Below, one piece after another: positions 14,530-23,876 of a stretch of DNA of 64,000 nucleotides (positions are counted from its first letter, which is position 1; each line of letters opens with the position of its first letter). This stretch comes from Clostridiales bacterium. GTDB taxonomy: Bacteria; Bacillota; Clostridia; Monoglobales; Monoglobaceae. Below the pieces are notes generated by a model, which did no database searches, was not told where the DNA came from, and saw only the letters and a program-made list of their open reading frames with translations. Both the position numbers and the translations under genes were made by a program. Location of the stretch: NCBI GenBank assembly GCA_019419865.1, contig JAHZIG010000014.1, positions 1 to 64,000 of the forward strand. The letters are read 5' to 3'.

Positions 14530-15123
14530 CTAACCTACCCGTTCAATATCCGCCTTATCTATATTCTCTCTTAGTATTCTCGCCGGATTGCCCGCGACCA
14601 CGGCGTTGGCGGGTACGTCCTTAGTGACGACCGAACCCGCGGCGACAATAGCGTTCTCGCCTATCGTTATTCCGGGTAGGATTATCGAGCCGGAGCCTAT
14701 CCACGCCTTATTCCCGATCCTTACCGGAGCCGGGATCAGATCCGCTCTGTTCTCCGGCTTAAAACCGTGGTTTAAAGTGGCGATTATCACGTTGTGACCG
14801 ACCAATACGCCGTCGCCGATAAATATTCCGCCCTGATCCTGGAACCTACAGCCCGAATTGATAAATACGTTCTTTCCAAGATTGATATTCTTGCCGCAGT
14901 CGGTAGTAAACGGCGGAAACAGCATAAAAGTCTTATCCACCGGCTTCCCGATCAGCTCGGAGAACAGCTCGCGCATCTGATCCGGTTCGTGATACTTACT
15001 GTTGATCTCGGTCGTTATCCTGATCGCTTCCATGCTCAGCTCGGTCATGCGTATGTGCGCCTCGCTGCCGCCGACGACCGTCTTGCCGCTGTTTAAATAG
15101 TCTAAAAATTCTTCGGTGTTCAT
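14530..15123 (-). CDS. Sugar O-acetyltransferase, maltose/galactoside type
   Basis: A 197-residue trimeric left-handed beta-helix acetyltransferase. The hexapeptide repeats run from about residue 75: [41 protein letters not shown] (catalytic His in NHG), then [49 protein letters not shown]. It moves acetyl from acetyl-CoA to a sugar or related hydroxyl; the real acceptor is unknown. The ATG at 15123 follows GGAGGG; the ORF is open further upstream without a start signal. Its promoter has the same motif and geometry as the YqhD gene on the other side of the LysR gene. Confidence 0.88.
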   Translation of the reverse strand: MNTEEFLDYLNSGKTVVGGSEAHIRMTELSMEAIRITTEINSKYHEPDQMRELFSELIGKPVDKTFMLFPPFTTDCGKNINLGKNVFINSGCRFQDQGGIFIGDGVLVGHNVIIATLNHGFKPENRADLIPAPVRIGNKAWIGSGSIILPGITIGENAIVAAGSVVTKDVPANAVVAGNPARILRENIDKADIERVG

Positions 15124-15226
15124 AAAATTTACCCTCCGTCTATATCGCTTTTTATTATTTACAACCCGCCGCGCGCCGCCGTTATCTCCGTCTCGCTCAT
15201 GGTCGGGTCTATCGTTCTTCGGTTTG

Positions 15227-15266
15227 ATTATACGATACAAAGCGCCAAATGTCCAATACTTATGTT
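15227..15266 (-). promoter_or_regulatory. Acetyltransferase promoter with LysR-type motif
   Basis: Minus strand: AACATAAGTATTGGACATTT (15266-15247) is identical over all 20 bases to 16311-16330. TTGGAC serves as -35, then an 18-nt spacer and TATAAT (15232-15227). Identity over 20 bases plus identical spacing argues strongly for a common regulator. Confidence 0.8.
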
Positions 15267-15293
15267 AAATAAGCGCCTATAGCTTTTGGGCAT

Positions 15294-15320
15294 AGAAAAA
15301 CAGAGCCGTTCAAGGCTCTG
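15294..15320 (-). terminator. Terminator after LysR gene
   Basis: Minus strand stem CAGAGCC-ttgaac-GGCTCTG (15320-15301) followed by TTTTTCT. Confidence 0.9.
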
Positions 15321-15337
15321 CGCGCGTTTAGGTCATT

Positions 15338-16228
15338 TTATTTATCGCCGCCGTACGTCTCGCGCAGGCGATTTAAAAACAGTTCGGACGCCTTGGAGAA
15401 GACCTGATTTTTCTTCCACACCACGTCGAGCTTTACCTCGAGAGACGGATATATAGGTCTGAAGCAGAGCGCGCCGTCGTCGGGCGTCTTTATCAGTTTA
15501 TCGAGGCAGAGCGCGTATCCCAAGCCCTCCTCCGCCATGATCGACGCGTTGAAGATCAGATTATAGGTCGAAACGATATTCAGCCCGCCTATATCGATCT
15601 TAAACAGCTTATAAAATTCTTTGGGATTTGAATAGACCTGCTTCGAGCATATGAGCGGAAGGCCGTACAGGTCCTCGATCTCGACGAACTCCTTTTCGGC
15701 GAGCGGGCTGTCCTTTCTCATAAGCAAACCCCAGGTATCGGTCGCGGGCAGTCGGATAGATTCGTACTTGGCGGCGCTCACCGGCTCGATCAGCAGACCG
15801 AAGTCTATCAGGCCTTTATCCAGCTTTTCCGTTACCTCCTCGGCGTTGCCGCTGAAGACGTGCATATGTATATCCGGATATTCGTCCGAGAGCCGTTTTG
15901 CGACTTCGGCGATCAGCCGCATAGCGTCCGTCTCCCCCGCGCCTATCAGCACGTCGCCGCTTATCTTATCGTCTGCCGCCTTTATCTCGGCCTCGGTCTT
16001 ATCGACCAGATCGATTATCTCCTCGGCTCTCTTCCTGAGCAAAACGCCCTCCTCGGTGAGAGTCAGCCGCCTCGTGCCGCGTATCATGAGCTGTTTGCCG
16101 AGTTCGGTCTCTAAGTCCATAAGCTGCCTCGACAGCGTCGGCTGCGAGAGATGGAGCGCCTGCGCGGCTCTTGAAATCGATTGTTCTTTTGCGACCGCGA
16201 GAAAATATCTCAAAACGCGGATCTCCAT
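15338..16228 (-). CDS. LysR-family transcriptional regulator
   Basis: A 296-residue LTTR: N-terminal winged helix-turn-helix (MEIRVLRYFLAVAKEQSISRAAQALHLSQPTLSRQLMDLE), linker helix, and a periplasmic-binding-like effector domain (about 90-290). It is divergent from the YqhD-type dehydrogenase gene, the usual LTTR arrangement. The 20-bp motif in that intergenic region recurs at the acetyltransferase and, shortened, at the MATE and DUF3737 promoters, so this protein is the likely regulator of all four. The effector is unknown; the neighbours suggest an aldehyde or an electrophilic toxicant. Confidence 0.92.
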   Translation of the reverse strand: MEIRVLRYFLAVAKEQSISRAAQALHLSQPTLSRQLMDLETELGKQLMIRGTRRLTLTEEGVLLRKRAEEIIDLVDKTEAEIKAADDKISGDVLIGAGETDAMRLIAEVAKRLSDEYPDIHMHVFSGNAEEVTEKLDKGLIDFGLLIEPVSAAKYESIRLPATDTWGLLMRKDSPLAEKEFVEIEDLYGLPLICSKQVYSNPKEFYKLFKIDIGGLNIVSTYNLIFNASIMAEEGLGYALCLDKLIKTPDDGALCFRPIYPSLEVKLDVVWKKNQVFSKASELFLNRLRETYGGDK

Positions 16229-16265
16229 ATTAAAAACCTCCGGATCCTTTGATTATCATATTTGA

Positions 16266-16294
16266 ATTTTATCATTCGGCGTCATAGCCGTCAA
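16266..16294 (-). promoter_or_regulatory. Promoter of LysR gene
   Basis: Minus strand: TTGACG (16294-16289), 17-nt spacer, TAAAAT (16271-16266). It lies just downstream of the shared LysR-type motif at 16311-16330, compatible with autoregulation from the same site. Confidence 0.6.
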
Positions 16295-16310
16295 GCATAA
16301 CTTTATATTC

Positions 16311-16350
16311 AACATAAGTATTGGACATTTTAAGTAAGTTGTATTATAAT
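16311..16350 (+). promoter_or_regulatory. YqhD-type gene promoter with LysR-type motif
   Basis: AACATAAGTATTGGACATTT at 16311-16330, TTGGAC as -35 (16321-16326), 18-nt spacer, TATAAT (16345-16350). One of four promoters in this cluster with this arrangement. Confidence 0.8.
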
Positions 16351-16430
16351 CAAAGTATAGGAAAATATATCCTCGGCTATATTTCTTTAAGAAGATACAA
16401 ACTACGCTTTATATTACAGGAGGACTTACT

Positions 16431-17597
16431 ATGTTAGGAAATTTTAGTTACTGCAACCCGACGAGAATATATTTCGGCGAGGATTCGCTAAATTACTTAA
16501 ACGAAGAACTGGCTAAATACGGCGATAACGTAATGCTGGTATACGGCGGCGGTTCGATCAAGAAAAACGGTATTTACGACAAGGTCGTAGACATACTCAA
16601 GGCTTGCGGAAAGAATATCTTCGAGGATCCGGGAGTTATGCCCAACCCGACCGTGGAGAAGTTATACGAGGGCTGCAAGATCGCGAAGGAAGCGAAAGCC
16701 GACCTGATCTTAGCCGTCGGCGGCGGCTCGGTCTGCGACTACGCAAAAGCCGTGTCGGTATCGACCTACTGCGAGGAAGACCCGTGGGAGAAATACTACC
16801 TTAAAATGGAGGACGTTGACAACGAGATAATCCCGGTCGGCTGCGTGCTCACGATGGTGGGAACAGGTTCGGAGATGAACGGCGGCTCGGTAATAACCAA
16901 CCATGAGAGCAAGCTCAAGATAGGTCATGTATTCGGAGACAACGTATTCCCCAAATTCTCGATACTGAACCCGATCTTCACATACACGCTCCCCGAATAT
17001 CAGATGATCGCCGGGTTCTACGATATCATGTCCCACATCTTAGAGCAGTACTTCTCCGGCGAGGACGACAACACCTCCGACTATATAATGGAGGGGCTTT
17101 TAAGATCGCTGATCCACAGCTCAAAGATAGCCGTTAAGGATCCCAAGAACTACGAGGCGAGAAGCAATATTATGTGGATCGCGACATGGGCGCTGAACAC
17201 GCTGGTCGCAAAGGGCAAGGCCACCGACTGGATGGTCCATATGATAGGCCAGGCTATAGGCGCGTACACCGACGCGACTCACGGCATGACGCTGTCGGCC
17301 GTTTCTATGGCGTATTACAGGCATATCATGCCTTACGGTCTTGAAAAGTTCAAGCGCTACGCTATAAACGTGTGGAACGTCGATCCCGAAGGTAAGTCCG
17401 ACGAAGATATAGCCAAGGAAGGTCTTAGCGAGATGGAGAAATACATGAACGAGATCGGCCTTGTTATGAATATAAAAGAGCTGGGCGTGACCGAGGATAT
17501 GCTGGACGGTATCGCCGACTCCACCTTCATTATGGAAGGCGGATACAAGGTACTAAACCACGACGAGGTCGTAGAGATATTAAAGGAATCTATGTAA
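16431..17597 (+). CDS. Iron-containing alcohol dehydrogenase, YqhD/BdhA type
   Basis: A 388-residue group III metal-dependent dehydrogenase that reduces aldehydes with NAD(P)H. It opens with the family's FSYCNPTRIYFGED. The nucleotide-binding motif is GGGSIKKNG and LAVGGGSVCDYAKAV, and metal ligands are expected in FYDIMSHILEQYF (Asp, His) and GQAIGAYTDATHGMTLS (His). The ATG at 16431 is preceded by AGGAGG. Homologues are broad-range butyraldehyde or methylglyoxal-type reductases; detoxification rather than fermentation is suggested by its LysR partner and the MATE exporter nearby. Confidence 0.93.
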   Translation: MLGNFSYCNPTRIYFGEDSLNYLNEELAKYGDNVMLVYGGGSIKKNGIYDKVVDILKACGKNIFEDPGVMPNPTVEKLYEGCKIAKEAKADLILAVGGGSVCDYAKAVSVSTYCEEDPWEKYYLKMEDVDNEIIPVGCVLTMVGTGSEMNGGSVITNHESKLKIGHVFGDNVFPKFSILNPIFTYTLPEYQMIAGFYDIMSHILEQYFSGEDDNTSDYIMEGLLRSLIHSSKIAVKDPKNYEARSNIMWIATWALNTLVAKGKATDWMVHMIGQAIGAYTDATHGMTLSAVSMAYYRHIMPYGLEKFKRYAINVWNVDPEGKSDEDIAKEGLSEMEKYMNEIGLVMNIKELGVTEDMLDGIADSTFIMEGGYKVLNHDEVVEILKESM

Positions 17598-17615
17598 CCG
17601 AAAGTTAAAATTTAG

Positions 17616-17686
17616 ACGCCGGCGCCGCGAAGCAAGAACGCGTTTCCATACGATACGCATCATATGCCCACGGCGCCGGCGTTTTG
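17616..17686 (+). terminator. Terminator after YqhD-type gene
   Basis: An 11-bp GC-rich stem ACGCCGGCGCC (17616-17626) with GGCGCCGGCGT (17672-17682), 45-nt loop, then TTTTG. The long loop is unusual. Confidence 0.6.
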
Positions 17687-17824
17687 TCGTCGATCATGTT
17701 ATTAAGAGTTCTGCGGAAAAGGCTCGCGCCGTAGACTTTTATCCAAAGCCGCTTCTATAACCGGCGTTATCCTCTTTTAGAAACTCCTCTTTCAATTTAT
17801 ATGGTCATATTATATATCCCGGCC

Positions 17825-20143
17825 TCATTGTTCGTTTATGGTTTCCGCTATAGACAGGTTGGCGATACGTTTCGTCGGGGCGTATACCGCGGCGGCGACG
17901 GCTATCAAAACGATCGCCGCTATTATAAGCGTCTCCCCGACCGGAATACTCCAATCTATCCCCCAATAATCGGATACCATGACCCTGAACAAAAACCTGT
18001 TGAGCGGCAAGCCGAGCGCGCACCCGACCGCGCAGCCGGAGAGCGCGTAGGTAACCGCTTCGGCCAGGATCGTCTTGGCGACCTGTCCGATCTCCATGCC
18101 CACGGCGCGCATCGCTCCGTACTGCTTCGTTCTTGCGGCCGCGCTCATCGAAACGCTGTTCATTATATTAAACACGGTAATGATCGCAATGATGGCCAAA
18201 AAGCCGTATACCAGAAGAGTAAACGCCAAGTATGTGGCCGTTGTCTCGCGGTTGGTATCCCGCCTGTCGGAGAACAGGTATTCGTCGCCCGCCATATCCC
18301 GGATAGCGCTTACGTCCGCGTCAGTCGCTCCTCTCTCAAGCTGCACGTCTACGACCGAATAGTCGCTCTCCCCGGTCAGCTGCGTAAACGTCTCCTCGGA
18401 ACATATCAGCGTCGGTGTATCGTCCGCGCTGAACGGACTGTCGGACAATACGCAAGCGACTTCAAGTTCCGTATTATCAAGCCGTATCTTATCGCCGACC
18501 CGCAGGGGATTGTTTTTATCGTAGATCGTCATTACATAGCCGCCGCCTTCGGCCGCTTTCGATAGGTCGCCTTCCGCGACGTCCTCCTCGGCCCACTCGA
18601 ACTGATAATCCTCGTATGAGATCAGGTCGATCTTATCCACTCCTCTGTCGGACGACGCCGGGACGTCTCCCATGAACATTCTGCCGAAGACGCGCTTAAC
18701 GCCCGGGCTTTCGCTTATCTCGGCGATCAGGCTTCTGTCCACCGTACGCGATCTGTCCTCGCTGAGGATAGAAAGATCCGGCGCGTACGGACTCAGCGGC
18801 TGCAGGGCGTTTTGCGTCCAGTCGAGTATTACCGAAAAACTTAAAAACAAAATGATACTGAGCGCGAACGATCCGGTCATAAGAATAAGGTTTTTCTTCG
18901 CCGATATCGCGTGATGGATGCCGAGCGCGGTCTCAATTTTGAAAAAGCGAGCGCGGGCGCCGTGCCGAACTTCTTTGACGTTTCCCGAGTTACCGGACGC
19001 CGCCGCTACGGGAGAAGTTTTGGCCGCGCGCTTTGCGGGCGACTGCGCCGCGATCAATACGGCGAGCAGACCCACGATAACTCCGCAGACGATACCGATC
19101 CAGCTTACTTCAAAGATCGGTATATTGATAAACTCTCCGCCGATCCCAAAACGCAGCGCCGCGCACAAGATCCATGTTATCGCTATCCCAAGCGCGACGC
19201 CTATCGGAACGGCGGTCTTACACCAGCGCAGCGCCTCTAAACGGACGAAACGCACGATCTGCCTTTTACTCGCGCCGATGCATCTCAGCATTCCAAAGAA
19301 CTGCGTCCTCTCCGCGACGCCGCTGTTTATGCTTCCGGCGATCATAAAGACTCCCGCGGTCAGTATCAGGACGAACAACACCCCCGCGATCATATACAGC
19401 CCCATAACGTACGAACTGGAGCTGAACCCGGTCACGCCCAAAAGCGCGGTGTTTTCCGACACGTTATCGTCGGTCAGACCGTACTCCTCTTTTATCTCCG
19501 AGATAGCGCGCCTTACGTTTGTATGCTCGCCGAACTGAACGTAATAGACGTTGTCGGTCCCGGTCGCGCCGAAGAGTTTATTAAACGACGTAATATCCGT
19601 TATGATAACGAACGCGTCGTAAAGCCTCGATGAACTCTCGTCGGTAAAACCGGAGACCGTATACTCGATATCGCCCGACGGCGTGTTTAGCGTAACGCTG
19701 TCGCCCACGTTTATCCTCATGATATCCTTGGCGTTATCGGTCAGTATCGCCTCGTTCTCGTTTTCGGGGAAGCTTCCCTCGTTTATGCAGTCTAATATAT
19801 CGGTCATATACGCCTTTTCGACTCCGCATACCGCCGCTTTTTTACCGTCTATATAATAGTCCTCGTCGATCCTGTAATTTATCACGTCGTACCAGGACGC
19901 GGCGGCCACGTCCGAACGCGAGCCGATCCGCTCCGCTTGATCCGGCGAAATATTTTTAAGCATGATATGCCAGTTACCGTGATTCTCTATCGCGCGGTCT
20001 TTCTCCATCCTAACGCCCATGTCGGCCATGGAAAATACGGCGGTCACGAGAAAAACCGCGAGTATGATACAAAATAGGGTCATGCGGTTCCTGCGCCTGT
20101 TCGCCTTTGCCGAGATCGTAATAAGACTTAAATAACTCCTCAT
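17825..20143 (-). CDS. ABC transporter permease, FtsX/MacB type
   Basis: A 772-residue membrane protein with two FtsX domains: N-terminal helix (about 22-42), extracytoplasmic domain, three helices (about 255-395), a second single helix (SFALSIILFLSFSVIL), a second extracytoplasmic domain and three C-terminal helices ending IANLSIAETINEQ. It overlaps the upstream ATPase gene by four bases (ATGA). The two-component genes directly upstream suggest an exporter or sensor-transporter for antimicrobial peptides or envelope stress, as with BceAB-like or Vex-like systems; the substrate cannot be read. Confidence 0.88.
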   Translation of the reverse strand: MRSYLSLITISAKANRRRNRMTLFCIILAVFLVTAVFSMADMGVRMEKDRAIENHGNWHIMLKNISPDQAERIGSRSDVAAASWYDVINYRIDEDYYIDGKKAAVCGVEKAYMTDILDCINEGSFPENENEAILTDNAKDIMRINVGDSVTLNTPSGDIEYTVSGFTDESSSRLYDAFVIITDITSFNKLFGATGTDNVYYVQFGEHTNVRRAISEIKEEYGLTDDNVSENTALLGVTGFSSSSYVMGLYMIAGVLFVLILTAGVFMIAGSINSGVAERTQFFGMLRCIGASKRQIVRFVRLEALRWCKTAVPIGVALGIAITWILCAALRFGIGGEFINIPIFEVSWIGIVCGVIVGLLAVLIAAQSPAKRAAKTSPVAAASGNSGNVKEVRHGARARFFKIETALGIHHAISAKKNLILMTGSFALSIILFLSFSVILDWTQNALQPLSPYAPDLSILSEDRSRTVDRSLIAEISESPGVKRVFGRMFMGDVPASSDRGVDKIDLISYEDYQFEWAEEDVAEGDLSKAAEGGGYVMTIYDKNNPLRVGDKIRLDNTELEVACVLSDSPFSADDTPTLICSEETFTQLTGESDYSVVDVQLERGATDADVSAIRDMAGDEYLFSDRRDTNRETTATYLAFTLLVYGFLAIIAIITVFNIMNSVSMSAAARTKQYGAMRAVGMEIGQVAKTILAEAVTYALSGCAVGCALGLPLNRFLFRVMVSDYWGIDWSIPVGETLIIAAIVLIAVAAAVYAPTKRIANLSIAETINEQ

Positions 20144-20823
20144 TCGCTCCGCCTCCCGAAATCGGTCAGCTCTCCGTCCGACACCTGCAATACACGGTCC
20201 GCGGTCTGGGCGATCGAACGGTTATGCGTGATCATTATTATGGTCTGCTCGTACTTTCTCGACGCTTCTTTCAGGAGCGCTATCACCTCGGCGCTGTTCT
20301 GAGTGTCCAGATTCCCGGTCGGCTCGTCCGCAAGTATCAGCGACGGCCGGGTTATCAACGCGCGTCCTATCGCCGCTCTCTGCTGCTGTCCGCCGGATAG
20401 TTGGCCGGGCAGATGACGGCGCCGGTCTTTTAGATTTAGCGCTCCGAGGATCTCTTCTAAGTACTTCTTATCCGGCTTTTGGTAGTCGAGCAGCAGTGGG
20501 AAAATTATGTTTTGCTCGACGTTTAGCTCCCGGATCAAATTAAACGCCTGAAATACAAAGCCGATATTCCGCCTGCGGAAGATCGTAAGCTCGCCGTCGT
20601 TCATCGCAAAAATATCGGTCCCGTCGATAAAGACCTTTCCCGAAGTCGGCGTATCGAGCCCGCCTATCATATTGAGCAGCGTGCTTTTACCCGAGCCGGA
20701 CTCTCCGACCACGGCGACAAACTCGCCCTTTGAAACCGAAAAACTTACGTCTTTCAGAGCGCGCACCGCCGCTTCGCCCTGTCCGTAGGTTTTAGAAACC
20801 GATCTAACTTCCAATAAATTCAT
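20140..20823 (-). CDS. ABC transporter ATPase, MacB/LolD type
   Basis: A 227-residue ATPase with Walker [13 protein letters not shown]-loop VFQAFNLI, signature [15 protein letters not shown], Walker [13 protein letters not shown] and His switch MITHNRS. It powers the FtsX-type permease encoded by the overlapping next gene. It follows the histidine kinase gene by about 65 bp and is probably part of its transcript. Confidence 0.95.
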   Translation of the reverse strand: MNLLEVRSVSKTYGQGEAAVRALKDVSFSVSKGEFVAVVGESGSGKSTLLNMIGGLDTPTSGKVFIDGTDIFAMNDGELTIFRRRNIGFVFQAFNLIRELNVEQNIIFPLLLDYQKPDKKYLEEILGALNLKDRRRHLPGQLSGGQQQRAAIGRALITRPSLILADEPTGNLDTQNSAEVIALLKEASRKYEQTIIMITHNRSIAQTADRVLQVSDGELTDFGRRSE

Positions 20824-20888
20824 ATTACTTACACCTCTTTCCTATAAAGAGAATAGCGCCCGCTCCCTACTGCAATATGAATCTAATC

Positions 20889-21926
20889 CTACAAATCTGT
20901 AGTAATCAAAAAATTGATCGTAAACACCGAACCTTTTCCCAATTCGCTGTCTACCTCGATACTGCCGTTATGCGCTTCGACGATCGTTTTGGCGAGCGGC
21001 AGGCCGAGGCCTATCCCCTGAACGTCCTGAGAGAACCTGCTCCGGTAAAACCTTTTGAATATGTGGCATATATCCTCGGGATGGATCCCTGCGCCGTCGT
21101 CCTTTATAACGACCTGAACGACGGACGCGAACTCCTTCCACATAATATCTATCCGCCCGCCCGGCGCCGTATGGTCGAGAGCGTTTTTTACGATATTGCA
21201 GACCGCCTCCAAGATCCAGTCGCGGTCGCACAACAGCATGACCCCGTCTTCCCCGCTAAGTTCTATCCGCTTATCCTCGCTTCTTGCCCTGAACGCAAAC
21301 TGCTCGCGGACGCGGTTCATCATCTCCGCCACGTTTTCCATGGATTTATTTAAAACTATCGCCTCCGCGTCAAACCTCGTTATTTTCAAAAGGTTCTGTA
21401 TCAGGACCTCTATTCTGTCAAGCTCCTTTTCCGAGAGTTCGGCGAGGTTTTTGATCTCGGGCAGCTCCTCGCCCTCGGCCTGGATCAGTCCGTTATAGAT
21501 ATTCAGCGCGGCGACCGGCGTTTTTAATTGATGAGAAATGTCCGAGATCGTATCTTTCAAAAACTCCTTGGCTCTCAGCTCGTTCTCGGCGTGAGCGTTG
21601 AGCGCCGCGACCAGATTGTTGACCTCGTGAAAAAGCCTGTACAACTCGCCTTCGCGCATACAATCGATCCGCGCGGTCCGATCGCCCGAAAGATAGTTCC
21701 TGACCTGCAGCGCGGCCTGTTCTATCGACCTATTCTGCTTGATAAAATAGTTAAGACTAACGGCCAGTATTCCGACCGCCATAAGCGCCGATAATAAAAA
21801 CACCCATACGGCGGCGTTGTCCAAGCCCAAAAACACGATCGACAGCGCCGCCAAAGCGTATACGGCCGCGCAGATTAAAATACTTGTGAAAAATTGTTTT
21901 ATATACTTATTTGCAAAAATCTTCAT
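20889..21926 (-). CDS. Sensor histidine kinase with short extracytoplasmic loop
   Basis: A 345-residue kinase with two closely spaced N-terminal membrane helices (about 12-32 and 38-58), leaving almost no external domain. This is typical of intramembrane-sensing kinases that read stress through a partner ABC transporter. The H-box is DISHQLKTPVAAL, the N-box NIVKNALDH, and the G-boxes DDGAGI and GIGLGLPLAK. It lies 12 bp after the response regulator and before the ABC genes. Confidence 0.9.
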   Translation of the reverse strand: MKIFANKYIKQFFTSILICAAVYALAALSIVFLGLDNAAVWVFLLSALMAVGILAVSLNYFIKQNRSIEQAALQVRNYLSGDRTARIDCMREGELYRLFHEVNNLVAALNAHAENELRAKEFLKDTISDISHQLKTPVAALNIYNGLIQAEGEELPEIKNLAELSEKELDRIEVLIQNLLKITRFDAEAIVLNKSMENVAEMMNRVREQFAFRARSEDKRIELSGEDGVMLLCDRDWILEAVCNIVKNALDHTAPGGRIDIMWKEFASVVQVVIKDDGAGIHPEDICHIFKRFYRSRFSQDVQGIGLGLPLAKTIVEAHNGSIEVDSELGKGSVFTINFLITTDL

Positions 21927-21938
21927 AATATACGCCTC

Positions 21939-22625
21939 TTATTCGATATCGTTCCATTTATACCCCATTCTCCTGACGGTTATTATCAATTTTGGCTCGC
22001 TCGGCTCGTCCTCTATCTTAGCGCGGAGCCTGCGGATATAGACCGTGAGGGTGTTGTTGTCCACAAACCGCTCGTCGCAATCCCAAAGCCTGCTCAAGAT
22101 CCGCTCGGGCGACAATATAGTGTTGGGATTTTCCATAAACAGGCGCAGTAATTTATATTCGCCCGCCGTCAGATCGAGCGGATTTCCGTTTTTGTATACC
22201 CGCCCCTTTAGCAGATCGATCTTTATTCCGCCCGAACTTAACTCTGTATCCGCCGCTGCGGCGTAATCGTTGGTCCTTCTTAATACGGCGTTTATCCTCG
22301 ATATGAGCACGGCCAATTTGAACGGCTTTGTGATATAGTCGTCGCCGCCTATCTCAAGCCCGGTTATGATATTTATCTCCTCGTCCGAAGCGGTGAGGAA
22401 TATTATCGGAACTTTAGACGTCCTGCGGATCTCGCGGCAGATGTCGAAGCCGGATCCGTCCGGCAGCGAGACGTCCAAAAGAACCAGATCGAATTTCCCG
22501 TCCGCCCATGACCGCTCCGCCTCCTTGGCCGTTCGCGCGACCTCCAATTCAAAACCCTGTTTTTCTATCGCGAGCGACAAGCCGCCCGCTAAGCTCAGAT
22601 CGTCCTCGACCAATAATATCTTCAT
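21939..22625 (-). CDS. OmpR-family response regulator
   Basis: A 228-residue regulator with a receiver domain (acidic pocket EDD, phosphoacceptor Asp in LVLLDVSLPDGSG, Lys in YITKPF) and a C-terminal winged helix ending VRRMGYKWNDIE. The ATG at 22625 starts MKILLVEDDLSLAGG; the ORF is open eight codons further without a better site. First gene of the regulator-kinase-ATPase-permease operon. Confidence 0.93.
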   Translation of the reverse strand: MKILLVEDDLSLAGGLSLAIEKQGFELEVARTAKEAERSWADGKFDLVLLDVSLPDGSGFDICREIRRTSKVPIIFLTASDEEINIITGLEIGGDDYITKPFKLAVLISRINAVLRRTNDYAAAADTELSSGGIKIDLLKGRVYKNGNPLDLTAGEYKLLRLFMENPNTILSPERILSRLWDCDERFVDNNTLTVYIRRLRAKIEDEPSEPKLIITVRRMGYKWNDIE

Positions 22626-22806
22626 TCGTCTTCCTCCTGATCTAATCATCCCGTTTTTGCGCGTCCGCGCGGCTCAAACTAAATAAGCTCAGCGCCCGCG
22701 GCTATATCTTACGCCTACTTTTATAATATCCGTCCGGCGTCTAACGCCGCCGTAACGGACGGCTACGCGGCCGTATAACTTTGAGCGCGCAGTTTAAGCA
22801 ATTACT

Positions 22807-22835
22807 ATTATATACCCTCAGGCCGAGAATATCAA
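22807..22835 (-). promoter_or_regulatory. Promoter of two-component/ABC operon
   Basis: Minus strand: TTGATA (22835-22830), 17-nt spacer, TATAAT (22812-22807). The leader of about 175 nt includes GGCGT-tag-ACGCC-like GC-rich hairpins. Confidence 0.65.
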
Positions 22836-22864
22836 CGCAAATAATTTTGAAAGTATTTAAACCG

Positions 22865-22907
22865 AGGCAAAAAATCACGCGCCTCCCGGACGATCCGCGA
22901 AGGCGCG
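22865..22907 (-). terminator. Terminator after methyltransferase gene
   Basis: Minus strand stem CGCGCCT/AGGCGCG (22907-22878) followed by TGATTTTTTGCC. Confidence 0.75.
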
Positions 22908-22931
22908 ATGAAATTATATAGACTTTTAAAT

Positions 22932-23699
22932 TTATTTTTCCGCAGTGAAGAAAAATCTGCGGAACCTAAATATGATCTCTCCGTTTGCCTGACGGCGGTA
23001 GAGCGACGACGCCCGGGAAGCTATTTCGGCTTCGAGTTCTTCAGCCGATTCCCTGTCTAACGCGCCGAGATACGGTCTCAGCCTCGTTCCCTTTACCCAT
23101 TCGATCATGGCCTGAATATTAGGCATGTTGTGATAATACACCGTCTCCCATATATCGAACTTTTCCGAACATCCGGAAAGTATATCGAAATATTCGTCAG
23201 GTTCTAAGGTTCCGTTTGCTTCAATATTCAACGAATCAAAGTTCCATTTAGGATCCTTTACCGTCTCGGCTATGATCCTAAACAGCGGCTCCCGACCGTT
23301 CATCGGCATTTGCACCGCTAAAACGCCTCCGGGATTGAGCTTATCCATCAGCTTAGGTATAAAATTCTTATGATCCGGTATCCATTGCAGACAAGCGTTG
23401 GAAAAAATAACGTCGTAACCGCCGAGCTTGTCCAGCTCGGTACATACGTCGCACAGCATAAAACGCATGTCCGGATAGGTTTCCCCCGCCTTCTTTATCA
23501 TATCCTCCGAACTGTCGACGCCGAGTATATCCGCCTGAGGGAAAACTTCCCTGAGAACCGACGTGCTGTTTCCGGGACCGCAGCCCACGTCCAATACGCT
23601 CTCCGGCCTGCGCGGCGCCAATCTTCGCGCCAGATCCACCGCCGGCTGAGTCCGCTGATTTTTAAATTTCAAGTATTGCTCCGAGCTCCATGCTGACAT
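22932..23699 (-). CDS. SAM-dependent methyltransferase, trans-aconitate 2-methyltransferase-like
   Basis: A 255-residue class I methyltransferase. MSAWSSEQYLKFKNQRTQPA at the N-terminus followed by SVLDVGCGPGNSTSVL (SAM-binding motif I), VDSSEDMI and FSNACLQWIPDH match the Tam family, which methylates trans-aconitate to relieve aconitase inhibition. The actual substrate could differ. The ATG at 23699 is about 12 nt from GGAGG; the open frame six codons further has no proper start. Monocistronic, ending in a terminator. Confidence 0.82.
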   Translation of the reverse strand: MSAWSSEQYLKFKNQRTQPAVDLARRLAPRRPESVLDVGCGPGNSTSVLREVFPQADILGVDSSEDMIKKAGETYPDMRFMLCDVCTELDKLGGYDVIFSNACLQWIPDHKNFIPKLMDKLNPGGVLAVQMPMNGREPLFRIIAETVKDPKWNFDSLNIEANGTLEPDEYFDILSGCSEKFDIWETVYYHNMPNIQAMIEWVKGTRLRPYLGALDRESAEELEAEIASRASSLYRRQANGEIIFRFRRFFFTAEK

Positions 23700-23876
23700 A
23701 TATGCGTATACCTCCAAATTTTAAAGTTTATGTTAACGATATTGAATATTTTAGCACATGGATTTAAAAAATCTATTCGCATATTCAACAAAATTGGGAG
23801 CCAAGCCGGGACGCGCACGATCCCTGCAAAAAGCGGCGAACGTACAAATTTTTGATCTCTAAGCGCGTCGCTGTGA

